Below are positions 53,489 to 63,137 of a stretch of DNA of 64,000 nt, in pieces. The notes beneath the pieces were generated by a model that was not told where the DNA came from, made no database searches, and saw only the letters and a list, made by a program, of their open reading frames with translations. The translations under genes were made by a program, and so were the position numbers. The stretch comes from Portulaca oleracea (Eukaryota > Streptophyta > Magnoliopsida > Caryophyllales > Portulacaceae). The stretch lies in contig CM055877.1 in the NCBI GenBank assembly GCA_029582165.1, positions 31,489,749 through 31,553,748 on the forward strand, written 5' to 3'. Positions within the stretch are counted from its first letter, which is position 1. Each line of letters begins with the position of its first letter.

Positions 53489-54970
53489 ATGGATTGCAAA
53501 AGGTCTAGCAAGAATTCCCAAAGTGAGCTACAATGCTTGAAGCAACAAATTAATGATCTTGCCAAGCAAATGGAAGAATGTGGGATTCTTCCAAAGGGGT
53601 CAAGAAGCACAAAATCACGTGTGGTTCACTCTTCTAAGGTTGAATATGAAGCACCTTATGCACGGAGTAAACATTCCAACAAGAAGAATGGGAAGAAAGT
53701 TCAAAAAGATTTCTTGCCATCCGATTACAAAGGTGACTCCATCAACAATCTTGAAGGAGTTAAGCAAGGGAGCATGGATGTACATGATTATACAATAGAG
53801 TTCAAGTGGCAATTATGGAAGAATGGCCTTAAGGAGGACGATCCACGCATTCTGGTATACTACTTTCTTGGATTTAATTATTACATTCTACGTGTTGTTG
53901 TAAATCAACCTTTCACAAACTTGGAAGAGTTAAGTTCTTTAGCTCTCGATGTTGGAAAACAAAGGAGATGTTGTCATTGTCAAAGTTTAGGTCACATTGA
54001 TTTGGAGTGTCCTAACAAGAAAGATGTGTCTTGGGTTGAGTACCAAACACATGATAACAAACCATTTGAAGAGGAAAAGGAAGAGGAAGTTGGCGTTGAC
54101 ATGAAAGAAGAAGAAATTGGGAATGTCGCATATGAGGAGGAGAATAAAGAGGAAGAAAAGGTAGAAGAGGAGCATATGGAAAAGTGGCTTGTGACAAAAG
54201 AAGCAAGTTTGGCGTATGAACATCCACAAAGAGAGTGCAAGATCTCTCATTATACCAACAAAGGAGAAGTATGTTCATTGAACCAAGAAAAGGAAAGTTG
54301 TGCCTCCTATGGATATATTGTTGTCCTTACGCAAAGGTTAAGCCATGACAAGTTCATTCATTTCAATCCAAGAAGTTTAGTAAGTCTTTGCTTTTACAAA
54401 ATTTGCAGAGATTCATTATATTGCAAAATTACTTCTATGGATTCTTGTCATACTTTGTTGGAAGGACCAAAGTTGCTTGATAGGAATATCATGCCTCTTG
54501 ACGCATCTCTACTTCCATCTTACACCACACGGCCTAAGAAGGAAGAAAGCCATCTTGTGTCGATCATGAAGGAGTATCGAGGGAATAAAGAATATAAGGA
54601 TCCTATTCTTACACATTTGGAGAAGAATGAAATGGATCCAAGTATCCATCACATTTTGAAACTTCCCACGAAGCATATCTTCCATGAGCATCCAAAAGAT
54701 ATCTACTTAGATCACTTGGTTGAAAGGCCGAAAATTCGAAAGGATGAAATAGTCCAAGTCATCAAAGTGCATTGTTTCATGCTAAATGACAAGGGTAAAG
54801 TGGTAAGAATAGACTTGGGAAGTGAGAAGCAACGTGAACAACCCACGTTCACGGTGAAGAAACGCAAGTCCAAGTCTTATGGTGTTCGAGAATTGATCGA
54901 AGAAAGTTTAAGAAGTTCATCAAAGGAATCTATGATGACTTCAAAGCTTTCAAGAAGAAAATCTTTGTGA
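53489..54970 (+). CDS. B3 Gag-like polyprotein (mosaic), intact frame
   Basis: 493 residues from ATG 53489. In order: coiled-coil-like N-terminus (about 10-35), a shortened capsid domain that lacks the first capsid half (no FDFKVEIPEF or IWWTN) but keeps DYTIEFKWQLWK, a CCHC knuckle (C-H-C-Q-S-L-G-H-I-D-L-E-C, about 170-182), a long acidic linker, and a protease-like domain without catalytic Asp (N-Q-E-K-E replaces I-I-D-G-G). From about residue 370 the sequence becomes almost identical to B2. A one-base loss near 54899 replaces the last B2-type residues with a serine/arginine-rich end. The frame is otherwise uninterrupted, so Gag could be made. Confidence 0.87.
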   Translation: MDCKRSSKNSQSELQCLKQQINDLAKQMEECGILPKGSRSTKSRVVHSSKVEYEAPYARSKHSNKKNGKKVQKDFLPSDYKGDSINNLEGVKQGSMDVHDYTIEFKWQLWKNGLKEDDPRILVYYFLGFNYYILRVVVNQPFTNLEELSSLALDVGKQRRCCHCQSLGHIDLECPNKKDVSWVEYQTHDNKPFEEEKEEEVGVDMKEEEIGNVAYEEENKEEEKVEEEHMEKWLVTKEASLAYEHPQRECKISHYTNKGEVCSLNQEKESCASYGYIVVLTQRLSHDKFIHFNPRSLVSLCFYKICRDSLYCKITSMDSCHTLLEGPKLLDRNIMPLDASLLPSYTTRPKKEESHLVSIMKEYRGNKEYKDPILTHLEKNEMDPSIHHILKLPTKHIFHEHPKDIYLDHLVERPKIRKDEIVQVIKVHCFMLNDKGKVVRIDLGSEKQREQPTFTVKKRKSKSYGVRELIEESLRSSSKESMMTSKLSRRKSL

Positions 54971-54996
54971 AGAAGGCAAGTGAGAGTTGATTTTCC

Positions 54997-55032
54997 AAAG
55001 TTTGAGGGCAAACTTTTTCAACCGGGGGTGTT
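54997..55032 (+). other. B3 pre-PPT hairpin and polypurine tract
   Basis: 8-bp arms at 54997-55004 and 55009-55016, loop AGGG, non-coding. Then CAACCGGGGGTGTT. Confidence 0.87.
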
Positions 55033-56070
55033 TGATGCATAATTGATGGCCTTATGCACCAAGGTCAACCATGGAGACATCTAATACTCACCTAGAAGAA
55101 AGAAGAGCTCAAGTCCCTCATATATCTCTCTACTTGGAAGGGATCAACTCATGTGGTCGTATATTTTTGCTCCTTAATTCAAGGACCATGAAGCTATCTT
55201 ATTCACTTTTGGCTTGGAAGCAGTCGTGATTCCCCTTGGTCTAGTGTAAGGACGAGACTATGGAAGTCATCCTAGAGAGGATTAATCTACATTCCAAGAG
55301 CTTTCATATGGTTCAAGAATCTTTAAATTTGGATGAGAATCCAAGGAGTTATCAATATTTGTAATTTAGTTTAGTTCATTGTTTTCTTTATGATGTAATC
55401 ATTAGAGTAGATGATGAAAGCCCTAAGTGGCCCATTTCTTGTCTTGTACACGCCATAAGGGAGGGCTTGTAACTATAAATACCCCCCTTAGGGAGCTTTG
55501 TAATTCATTCACATACATTGAGTTTTAGATAAACAAACACATGTTGTGTTCTTTCTAGCTTTCATGCTAGGCTCTTTTCGTTTCTCTCTTGTGGGATTCG
55601 AATCATCCCCTTCTTCTAGCTAAGGTTGGCATCCTTAGTGGTGAAAGGAAGGAATTGAAGGTCTCTTGAAGGTGGTGTGGCTATATCCTTCCAAGAGTCT
55701 TCGAAAGCCATCATCTATCCATCGTTCAATCATCCATTTATCATCCATTTCACGTTATTCTTCAAGAATTCAACAAGAATTCATCAAGCATTCAACAAGA
55801 AGCATTCGTTCTTCATCAACACGTCCAAGCTTCAACAAACGTGCATCCATTCAAACACTTCATTCGTTCATCATTCATCATTCGTTTAACCATTCGTTCA
55901 TCTTTTCTATTCATTTGGTAATCATCTTTCATAGTTCTTTCCATCCTTTTTCATCCATTTCTATTCCATTTTTGGTTCTTTGGAACTTTGAGAAGGGAGA
56001 TTCCTATCTTCGTTTTAAAGATCCTTAGATATTGTATAATGAGATCACCCCTTGGTCTCATTATGCATCA
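55033..56070 (+). repeat. B3 3' LTR with a 61-bp insertion
   Basis: 1038 bp. Without the insertion at 55199-55259 it is 977 bp, the same as the 5' LTR. TATA box at 55474-55481. Confidence 0.92.
55199..55259. other. 61-bp unique insertion in B3 3' LTR
   Basis: Absent from the 5' LTR and all other B LTRs. No match elsewhere in the window and no terminal repeats beyond a possible CTAT at both edges. It looks like filler DNA from break repair or a tiny transposon. Confidence 0.7.
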
Positions 56071-56075
56071 CCTTC

Positions 56076-57500
56076 ATCTTGTAATACGTATTGAGAAGAC
56101 CCAAATGATCAAAAGAACTTCCATGCACTTCCATGATTAAGAAATCACGAATTCCACTCCTTGGAATACACAATTGATTCCCTTTGAAAAGAAATCCATG
56201 ATTAATATGAAAGGGTTGTTGATGATGCTTCTCACATACCTTGAATACTTCTTTAAAATCATCATCATCTTCATATAACTCCTTGATATATCCAAGCTCA
56301 AGTAATTTTGAATCAAACATGTATCTCCTCGTTGGAAAACTTCCTTTAGTCAAAGGACTTGCTTCCTCCAAGTGACTTGATTTTGATGAACGAATCAAGT
56401 ACTTCATCTCAAAGTATAATGATGGCTTGATCTCCTTGTCATATGAAGCATACTCCAATACTTTGTAAGAATCACAAAGCTTAAGGATGAATCCTCCATG
56501 ATAATAATCCTTTTGCTCAAATATCCTCATGATAACAACAAGTATGAATGCAAAGCCATAAGCATGAAGCTTCTCCTTTTCTCCAATTAGTATATCACCA
56601 AAATAATCCATGGGACAACTTCCTTGAGATAGGACTTCACCTTTCTCAACTCCATTTGTAATGAACAAATATGATGCGAGAATAGGAAATAAAAGAATAT
56701 GATGATCTTTAGCATCCTTTAAGAGACATAGTACCTCAAGTATAGATGCAAGTATGGATCCTTCTTGAATAGTTCCTTTCTTCCTTTTGTCCACTTGAAT
56801 TACTTCATTTGATGAGATATGTTGAGATAGCTCATTCTTGGACGAGAGGTAAGGACAATTCTCCAAGTACTTCTCCAATTCTCCTTTTGGCTCCTCATGC
56901 TTCATCATGATCAAGACTAACTCCAAAGGATTTACATGCTCATTTCTACTTCTACTACATACAAAAATGTTATCAAAGTATACAAATACAATCTCTTTAC
57001 ATTGCAATGGTACATACTCTTTCAAAATATGTTGTATACTATGAGAATCAAAACTGTTGTTGTAGTTATCCACGAATTGAGTTTGATCCCAACGAGATAA
57101 GTGAGAGAGGTCACTTGTCGATGGTGCTTGTCTTTCATCCAAATATTCACAAATGAGAACAAGTGATGGCATAGGATCTTGATCCTTTATAGGCTCACGG
57201 TTTCCAACCTCCATTGGTGTAAGAATAAGAATCCTTGGTTCTTCAAATTCATGATACTTATTCTCCATAAGTGTCATAAGAATGCTTTGACCCTCCTTGA
57301 GCCGTGAAACACAAGGTGGTAATAAGGACGCCTCTTGGAGCTTGATACTCCTATCATACAACTTTGTTTCTTCCAACAAAGTATCACAAGAATCCATAGA
57401 AGTAATATTACAATACAATGAATCTTTGCAAATATTGTAAAAACAAAGACTTACTAAACTTCTTGGATCAAAATGAATGTCCTTGTCATGAAGTGAATGA
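56076..57500 (-). pseudogene. F protease / RT / RNase H / integrase N-terminus, open but catalytically substituted
   Basis: A single frame open for over 470 codons (continuing at 51903-52247). Protease remnants (DPRSLVSLCFYNICKDSLYC...MDSCDTLLEE) have no active-site Asp. The RT palm reads YFDN at 56969-56980 in place of YVDD, in a context (VFVYFDNIFVCSRSRNEH) that clearly aligns. The RNase H region (GEVLSQGSCPMDYFGDILIGEKEKLHAYG) lacks the first Asp and the Glu. The integrase zinc domain begins (EVHGSSFDHLG) and is cut by B3. The frame joins gag through one shift near 57500. Length and order follow element A, but similarity is low. Confidence 0.78.
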
Positions 57501-58442
57501 CCGTGTGAATAGCTCTCCATTTGTAGTGTTTGGACCCTTATTGTAGTAAGGCCAAATATCATTACCATGGTCCTTATCAATGCCAATGCTAGCGTCAAGA
57601 TCCTCATAGATGGCACTACTTTCTCCTTCTTGGAACAATGAACACATCTTATCACGTTGCTCTTCTTCATTCACGCCTTCCTCCTCATACAATGGGTTGA
57701 CATATACTCGAAACTCATCATTATTCCCCTCATACAAGGGATTTTCATACACCTTAAACTCTTCTTTAGGCATGCTACAAACTACATTAGCTTCCTCATT
57801 CATGCCAAGGTTATCACATACTTCATGAGCATCCTCATACACGTCAAATACATCAAATGATTCACTTTCAAATTCTAGTTGCTCATAGGATGACGTTTGA
57901 CTTGCACTTACAACATGATCAAAACCTTGGCAAGATAGACTTGTACTTTGGTCAATGATTTCCTCGTCTTGGACAATGGGAATGGGGAGGTTTATGGGTT
58001 GTTTTGAGGAGCTTTGGATAGTAGGTGTGAGGTAGGATGGGGGCTGATTTTGTGGAGTTTGTGTGTGTGTACGGATTTTGTCCAAGAGTTCTTTACTCTT
58101 TACTTGAAGTTCAACATCAAGAGCTAAAGAACTTAACTCTTCCAAGTTTGTGAAAGGTTGATTTACAACAACACGTCGAATGTAATCATTAAGACCAAGG
58201 AAGTAACATACCACAACTCGTTGATCATCCTCCTCAAGAGCATATTTCCATAATAGCCGCCTGAATTCTATTGTATATTCGACCACATCCTTGCTCCCTT
58301 GCTTCATTCTTTCAAACTTGTTGATGTAGTCACGTGAACAAGCGCTTCTTGATCCCTTTTGAAGAATCCCAAATTCTTCCATTTGTTTGGTGAGATCATC
58401 AATTTCTTGCTCCAAGCATTGTAATTCACGTTGAGAACTCAT
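57486..58442 (-). CDS. F Gag-like protein
   Basis: 318 residues from ATG at 58442. Coiled-coil-like start, then a shortened capsid domain missing its first half (as in B3) with EYTIEFRRLLWK and YFLGLNDYIRRVVV, a proline/glutamine-rich linker, a ruined zinc knuckle (only C-Q-G-F-D-H remains), and a long acidic region. The protease site reads CSLFQEGES, with Glu where DGG has Asp. It ends just after, where a frameshift leads to the pol-like frame. The shared capsid deletion and Q-E change tie F to B3. Confidence 0.8.
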   Translation of the reverse strand: MSSQRELQCLEQEIDDLTKQMEEFGILQKGSRSACSRDYINKFERMKQGSKDVVEYTIEFRRLLWKYALEEDDQRVVVCYFLGLNDYIRRVVVNQPFTNLEELSSLALDVELQVKSKELLDKIRTHTQTPQNQPPSYLTPTIQSSSKQPINLPIPIVQDEEIIDQSTSLSCQGFDHVVSASQTSSYEQLEFESESFDVFDVYEDAHEVCDNLGMNEEANVVCSMPKEEFKVYENPLYEGNNDEFRVYVNPLYEEEGVNEEEQRDKMCSLFQEGESSAIYEDLDASIGIDKDHGNDIWPYYNKGPNTTNGELFTRSFTS

Positions 58443-58724
58443 GCTAGATCTTTTTCAAGCCATAGAATATGAATCTTGATACAAAAAGATCACAAAAAAC
58501 TCATGGGTTTGGGGTTAGCACGTGGGGATGAGAGGGGTTGTGCTTGGGTTTGGTTTGTGTTTGGGCTATGGCTTTTTTTTGTCGAACTAATGGTTCTTGA
58601 TGAATTCTTGATGAGTTCTTGGAAGAACTAATGGATGGAGTGTGATGGAGAGATGGTAGGAACGTTTTTGTGATGGAAAGATGGTAAAAAGATGGTTCAA
58701 GAACTAAGAGAATCAAACCCCTAA

Positions 58725-58736
58725 GCTCTGATACCA
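58725..58736 (-). other. F primer binding site
   Basis: Minus strand TGGTATCAGAGC, four bases from the LTR. Confidence 0.87.
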
Positions 58737-58740
58737 ATTT

Positions 58741-59143
58741 TGATGCATAATGGACCAAGGGTTGATCACATTACACACAATATAAGGATCTTTAAAAACG
58801 AAGATAGGAATCTCCCTTCTCAAAGTTCTAAAGAACAAAAAATGGAATAGAAATGGATGAAAGGATTGAAAGAACTATGAAAGATGATTACCCAACGAAT
58901 GGAAATGATGAACGAATGGTCGAACGAATGATGAACGAATGATGAATGATGTTTGAACGTCACTTTGATGAATGTTTGGCGTTTGAATGATAGACGAATG
59001 CTCCTTGTACAATTGAATGTTGTTTGATACTTGAAAGAACACTCAAAGTTGAATGAATGTAGATGAACGTTTGAATGGGTGAATGAATGAATGATAATGG
59101 CTTTGAAGATTCTTGGAGGATACAGCCACACCACCTTCAAGAG
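58741..59143 (-). repeat. F 5' LTR, 3' portion
   Basis: R/U5-like part of a B-related LTR (ATTC/ATCC-rich), ending (minus) CCATTATGCATCA at 58741. D4 inserted at 59144; AAGAG (59139-59143) is the likely target copy. The U3 part lies beyond D4, outside the window. Confidence 0.82.
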
Positions 59144-60568
59144 TGATGGAAATCAGCCCACGCTTATTCCCCTAGGCCCAATCAAAAAGGCCCAGTTGAA
59201 GATCCATCATACATATAGGGTCCTTCGTCAAAGGACTTTGTCCAATTCAGGCGCAATAAGGAAGAATCGAATCATTTATAAAAGATGGATTAAAGAAGGA
59301 GGATACAAAGTGGAATTGCAAAGGCCCATCCACATGGTGTGCCTAGTATTTCAAGAGGATGTCCAAACATCCTAGAGTTGGGCTCAACCTCACGCCAAGC
59401 CCAAGAGTACCACACGTCCAAGTCAAGTTTACAAGCCCAATTTTATGATCTTTATTTTTGGATGTAATTTAAATATTTTAGCTTAATTAGTTTTTTGTGT
59501 GTTTATTTTAATTAGGCTAGAATAGTAGTATGATTTAATTCCTAGTTAGGAATTGGCTAATTTTGTAACTAATCCAATCCGGATTAGGAAAGCCAAGATG
59601 ATTAGGATAAGGTTTGTTATTAGGATAAGGTTTGTTACAAACCAACTCCCCCTAGGATAAGGAATTCTAATCCAAGGAGGAGTAGAATAGATTAGACAAC
59701 TAGTAGTAGAACTCTTTGGCTTGCACGCCAAGTTGGAGAGTTTTAGTCCCTTTAGGACTCTCATAGTATAAATAGGGATGTAGCCTCTCAAGGCAATCAT
59801 TCAATTCAATTCAGAAATATGAAACCCCTTAAGCTTTTAGCTTTCCCTCGAGTGTTTGGATAAACTCTAACCCCTTTTCTTCTATTGTATCTTGGTCTGG
59901 CACCCAAGTGGTTAGGAAGAGCTTGATCCTAGGTTGCGGTCTAGATCAAGTTAGCTCTAGGTTGTCCTTTTTGTGGATTCAATTAGGAAACCTAGATCTA
60001 TCCGTTCTTACCTTTCTATCAATATCGTTAAGGTAATTACATTGTGAGCTTTCTGTCAATACAGTTAAGTCACATTCATCCCTCTAACCTCCCCCCTCAT
60101 CCCAACGCCACTTCCACCTCCTCAAAACCCCCCACAAATCGTCACCCTTCCCCTCTCTCAAACGCCACCCCTCTCTTCCCTCTCTCTCTATAACAACCTT
60201 CTCTCTCCTCCAACAATCTAATAACCTCACACTCTCTCTCACATCAAACGCCAACCTTTCACTCTCTCCTCTCTTCTTACCTTATGCCATCCTTCCTCTC
60301 TCTCCCCCGTCCTAACGTCAATCCCCTCCTAACCTCCATCCAAGATTCCTCTCATTCATCCCCTTCCTGTTCAAGATTCAATCTTTCTTGAATCTTGAAA
60401 ACACAAAAGCCCTCTCGGCAAAACATCCTCCACAAAGAACCCTAATTCACGAGAACCCTCCCCTTCTCTCTCCCTAATCTCGTGAACCATCCCCCCTTCT
60501 GTTGTTTGGTTACACGTGTTTCATGTATTATTGGAATCAAGAACCTTTCTTGATCCGGTAATACATCA
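59144..60568 (+). repeat. D4 5' LTR
   Basis: 1425 bp. TATA box at 59767-59774. Pyrimidine-rich leader about 60070-60330. The first 232 bases hold the D tail frame. Confidence 0.93.
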
Positions 60569-60572
60569 AAAG

Positions 60573-60584
60573 TGGTATCAGAGC
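60573..60584 (+). other. D4 primer binding site
   Basis: TGGTATCAGAGC. Confidence 0.88.
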
Positions 60585-60783
60585 TCTAGGTTAGTGTTGA
60601 GTGTAAACCAAACACGTAACCTTCAAATCCAAAAGCTTAACCTGCTATTCCAATAGCTTACCCTGCAATCCAAACACGTAACCATGAAACCTTCAGTACC
60701 AACCTGCAACCCAAAACTCCACAAACAGCCCAAACACATTACCATTCCCTACCCAACGTCAAACTAGCGCTTCAACCCCTACT

Positions 60784-62073
60784 ATGGCACACGAATTGCT
60801 CTTCATAAGGAGGATCCTCAACAGTTCGATTGTCCCAGAAGACCAACAACAACGAGAGGCTATTTTTCAGTCTCGCTGCACTATCAAAGGAAAGGTCTGC
60901 TCCTTAATCGTTGATGGAGGAAGCTGCACCAATGTGGCTTCAACAACTTTGGTGGACAAACTTCAGCTGGAAACCAGTCCACATCCCAAGCCCTACACCA
61001 TCCAATGGCTCAATCAGGGTGAAGGACTACAAGTTACTCATCAATGCTTGGTAAGCTTTTCCATTGGCAAGAACTATCAAGATCCTATTTGGTGTGATGT
61101 ATTGCCTATGGATGCTTGTCATATTATGTTGGGAAGACCATGGTTATTTGACAGGAGTGTGATGCATGATGGAAGAGCCAAAACCTACACCTTCAGGTTC
61201 AACCACAAAAAAATCACCCTAGCTCCACTTAAAATAGCCAATTTGTCCCCACCCAAAGAGAGTGATCCAAATCCCATCACTTCTATGACCACTGAACGCC
61301 CTGAGTTTAGTGAGCATAAGGAGATCACTCCCTTAGATCCAAACACAAACGCTAGCCACAAAGAGCCTACCAACGAGTACCCTAGCCACGAAAAACCCAC
61401 GAAAGGCTACCCTCTCGTCACCCCTCTTTTGGAACAACTTCCTCATGTATTCCCAAAAGAGAAGCCATCTGAATTGCCCCCTCAGCGTGAGATCCATCAC
61501 AAAATTGATCATGTTCCTAGGTCTGTCGTGCACAACGAGCCAATATATCACATGAACCCTAGTGACATCCAAGAGGTTCAAGGGCAAAATGAAGATCTTC
61601 AAGCAAAGGGTATGATTAGGGAAAGTCTCAGTCCATGCGCCATCCCTACCCTTTGGGTCCCAATGGAAGGAAGCCAAAGTCTGTGCACCAACAAGGTTAC
61701 TACCAAGTACAGGTTTCCTAGAAGTGAAGATCAAGTGAACGAGCTATTTGGTACCCAAGTCAACTCCAAGGTTAATCTAATAAGTGGGTACAACCAGACT
61801 CGAATTCAAGAAGGGGACACTACTATCAAAACCAAAGAAGAATTCTATGAATGGTTAGTCACACCTCGTGGTCTAACTAACACTCTCTTTACTGTTATGA
61901 GATTGTTGAATCAGGTTTTGAAGCCCCTTATTAGCAAGTGCATTGTTATCTACTTGGGTGATATACTTGTGAACAGCAAGAGTGAGAAAGGTCACAACAT
62001 CTTTCATCTCCAATCTTATTTGGGGATCTGCATCAAAACCTACCCAAGTATGGCGTCTTCATCAACAACATAG
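60784..62073 (+). CDS. D4 protease and inactive reverse transcriptase
   Basis: 429-residue open frame from ATG 60784. It has a retropepsin with intact DGG (about 60913) and IMLGRPWLFD, an acidic linker with duplicated EYPSHEKPTK-type words, the RT-preceding segment, and an RT with eroded fingers whose catalytic box reads YLGD (61951-61962), the first Asp replaced by Gly as in D1. The frame stays open across this whole region. It ends shortly after the palm. Could make an active protease but not a polymerase. Confidence 0.82.
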   Translation: MAHELLFIRRILNSSIVPEDQQQREAIFQSRCTIKGKVCSLIVDGGSCTNVASTTLVDKLQLETSPHPKPYTIQWLNQGEGLQVTHQCLVSFSIGKNYQDPIWCDVLPMDACHIMLGRPWLFDRSVMHDGRAKTYTFRFNHKKITLAPLKIANLSPPKESDPNPITSMTTERPEFSEHKEITPLDPNTNASHKEPTNEYPSHEKPTKGYPLVTPLLEQLPHVFPKEKPSELPPQREIHHKIDHVPRSVVHNEPIYHMNPSDIQEVQGQNEDLQAKGMIRESLSPCAIPTLWVPMEGSQSLCTNKVTTKYRFPRSEDQVNELFGTQVNSKVNLISGYNQTRIQEGDTTIKTKEEFYEWLVTPRGLTNTLFTVMRLLNQVLKPLISKCIVIYLGDILVNSKSEKGHNIFHLQSYLGICIKTYPSMASSSTT

Positions 62074-62102
62074 TCTCTCATGGCTATGCTCTTTCGCCTG
62101 AA

Positions 62103-63137
62103 GTGTTCAAGTTTGATGAAGAAAGAGTCAAAGCTATCAAGGAGTGGTCTATTCCAACTAGAACTCATGATGATCAAAGCTTCCCCGACTTGGCCTCTTT
62201 CTATAGGAGGTTTGTGAAGAACTTCAATATTACTTTATCTCCTATGACCGAGCTTTGGAAGTGTAGGAAGCTATCATGGACGCCAGCAGCTCAGCAAGTG
62301 TTCGACATCATCAAGGAGAAACGCTGCACCGCACTTGTCCTTGCCCTAGGTAGCTTTGATAAGAAGTTCAGGGTCAAGTGTGATGTTCTTGGAGTTGGTA
62401 TTGGAATCGTTCTATCTCAAGCGGACCATCCCTCAGCTGATTCACATAGCCTTGGGCTCACCTATGGAGACCCAAGATTCATGGAGAATGATGGAGGGCC
62501 AAACCCAATGAAGAAGGTCCAACTCAGATCTAATGAGGACACCTTTGTCCACGTGAAGGGTCTCACTCGCCATCCCCCATCTATTATGGAGGCCCTAAGT
62601 CACGTAAAGCAGACTGCTGAAGATCTGCCTAGCCTTGGTCTGACCTTTGGGGACCCAAGGTTCATGGAGGATAACGAATGTCAATCTATCGAAGGAATCA
62701 CAGTTCACGTGAAGACACTGATTCACGTGGAGATTATTGAAGTAACCATGGTTCACGTGAAGGTCCTGATTCACGTGGAGGTCAATGGCACAATCATGAT
62801 TCATGTGGAGGTCCTAATCCATGTGAAGATTACAGTTGGGTTAGTTGAAGTCTTTGAACTTGAATCTCCAAGTTTGAGGACAAACTTCTTTCAACTAGGG
62901 GGGAATGATGGAAATCAGCCCACGCTTATTCCCCTAGGCCCAATCAAGAAGGCCCAGTTGAAGATCCATCATACATATAGGGTCCTTCGTCAAAGGACTT
63001 TGTCCAATTCAGGCGCAATAAGGAAGAATCGAATCATTTATAAAAGATGGATTAAAGAAGGAGGATACAAAGTGATATTGCAAAGGCTCATCCACATGGT
63101 GTGCCTAGTATTTCAAGAGGATGTCCAAACATCCTAG
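62103..63137 (+). CDS. D4 RT thumb / RNase H scrap / repeat segment / LTR tail
   Basis: 344-residue open frame. It has the RT thumb (FYRRFVKNF), the RNase H start with Asp replaced (KCDVLGVGIGIVLSQ), two GDPRFME blocks about 60 residues apart, the V-H-V-K/E repeats encoded by G-boxes, SLRTNFFQLGG over hairpin and PPT, then 77 codons in the 3' LTR ending EDVQTS. No known domain covers the second half. Confidence 0.72.
   Translation: MFKFDEERVKAIKEWSIPTRTHDDQSFPDLASFYRRFVKNFNITLSPMTELWKCRKLSWTPAAQQVFDIIKEKRCTALVLALGSFDKKFRVKCDVLGVGIGIVLSQADHPSADSHSLGLTYGDPRFMENDGGPNPMKKVQLRSNEDTFVHVKGLTRHPPSIMEALSHVKQTAEDLPSLGLTFGDPRFMEDNECQSIEGITVHVKTLIHVEIIEVTMVHVKVLIHVEVNGTIMIHVEVLIHVKITVGLVEVFELESPSLRTNFFQLGGNDGNQPTLIPLGPIKKAQLKIHHTYRVLRQRTLSNSGAIRKNRIIYKRWIKEGGYKVILQRLIHMVCLVFQEDVQTS
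62545..62825. promoter_or_regulatory. G-box cluster of D4
   Basis: CACGTG at 62550-62555 and four more between about 62705 and 62780, with CATGTG variants to 62825, spaced about 18-30 bases. Confidence 0.58.
62870..62905 (+). other. D4 pre-PPT hairpin and polypurine tract
   Basis: Arms at 62870-62876 and 62881-62887, loop AGGA, then AACTAGGGGGGAA. Confidence 0.88.

Larger units (their letters stand above)
52248..56070 (+). mobile_element. B3: young gag-only element, mosaic of F and B2
   Basis: LTRs 52248-53224 and 55033-56070, target duplication CCTTC (52243-52247 and 56071-56075). By eye the LTRs differ at only about seven sites besides a 61-bp insertion, so this is among the youngest insertions here. 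The gag N-terminal two thirds resemble F and the last third B2. Confidence 0.92.
51903..59143 (-). mobile_element. F: diverged gypsy element with silenced polyprotein, split by B3
   Basis: Minus-strand element: partial 5' LTR 58741-59143, PBS, gag 57486-58442, pol-like frame 56076-57500, and an integrase piece at 51903-52247 beyond the nested B3 (target CCTTC). Its 3' end is cut by Dt and its 5' LTR by D4. The order gag-PR-RT-RNaseH-IN is recognisable, but the catalytic residues of every enzyme are changed. Confidence 0.83.
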
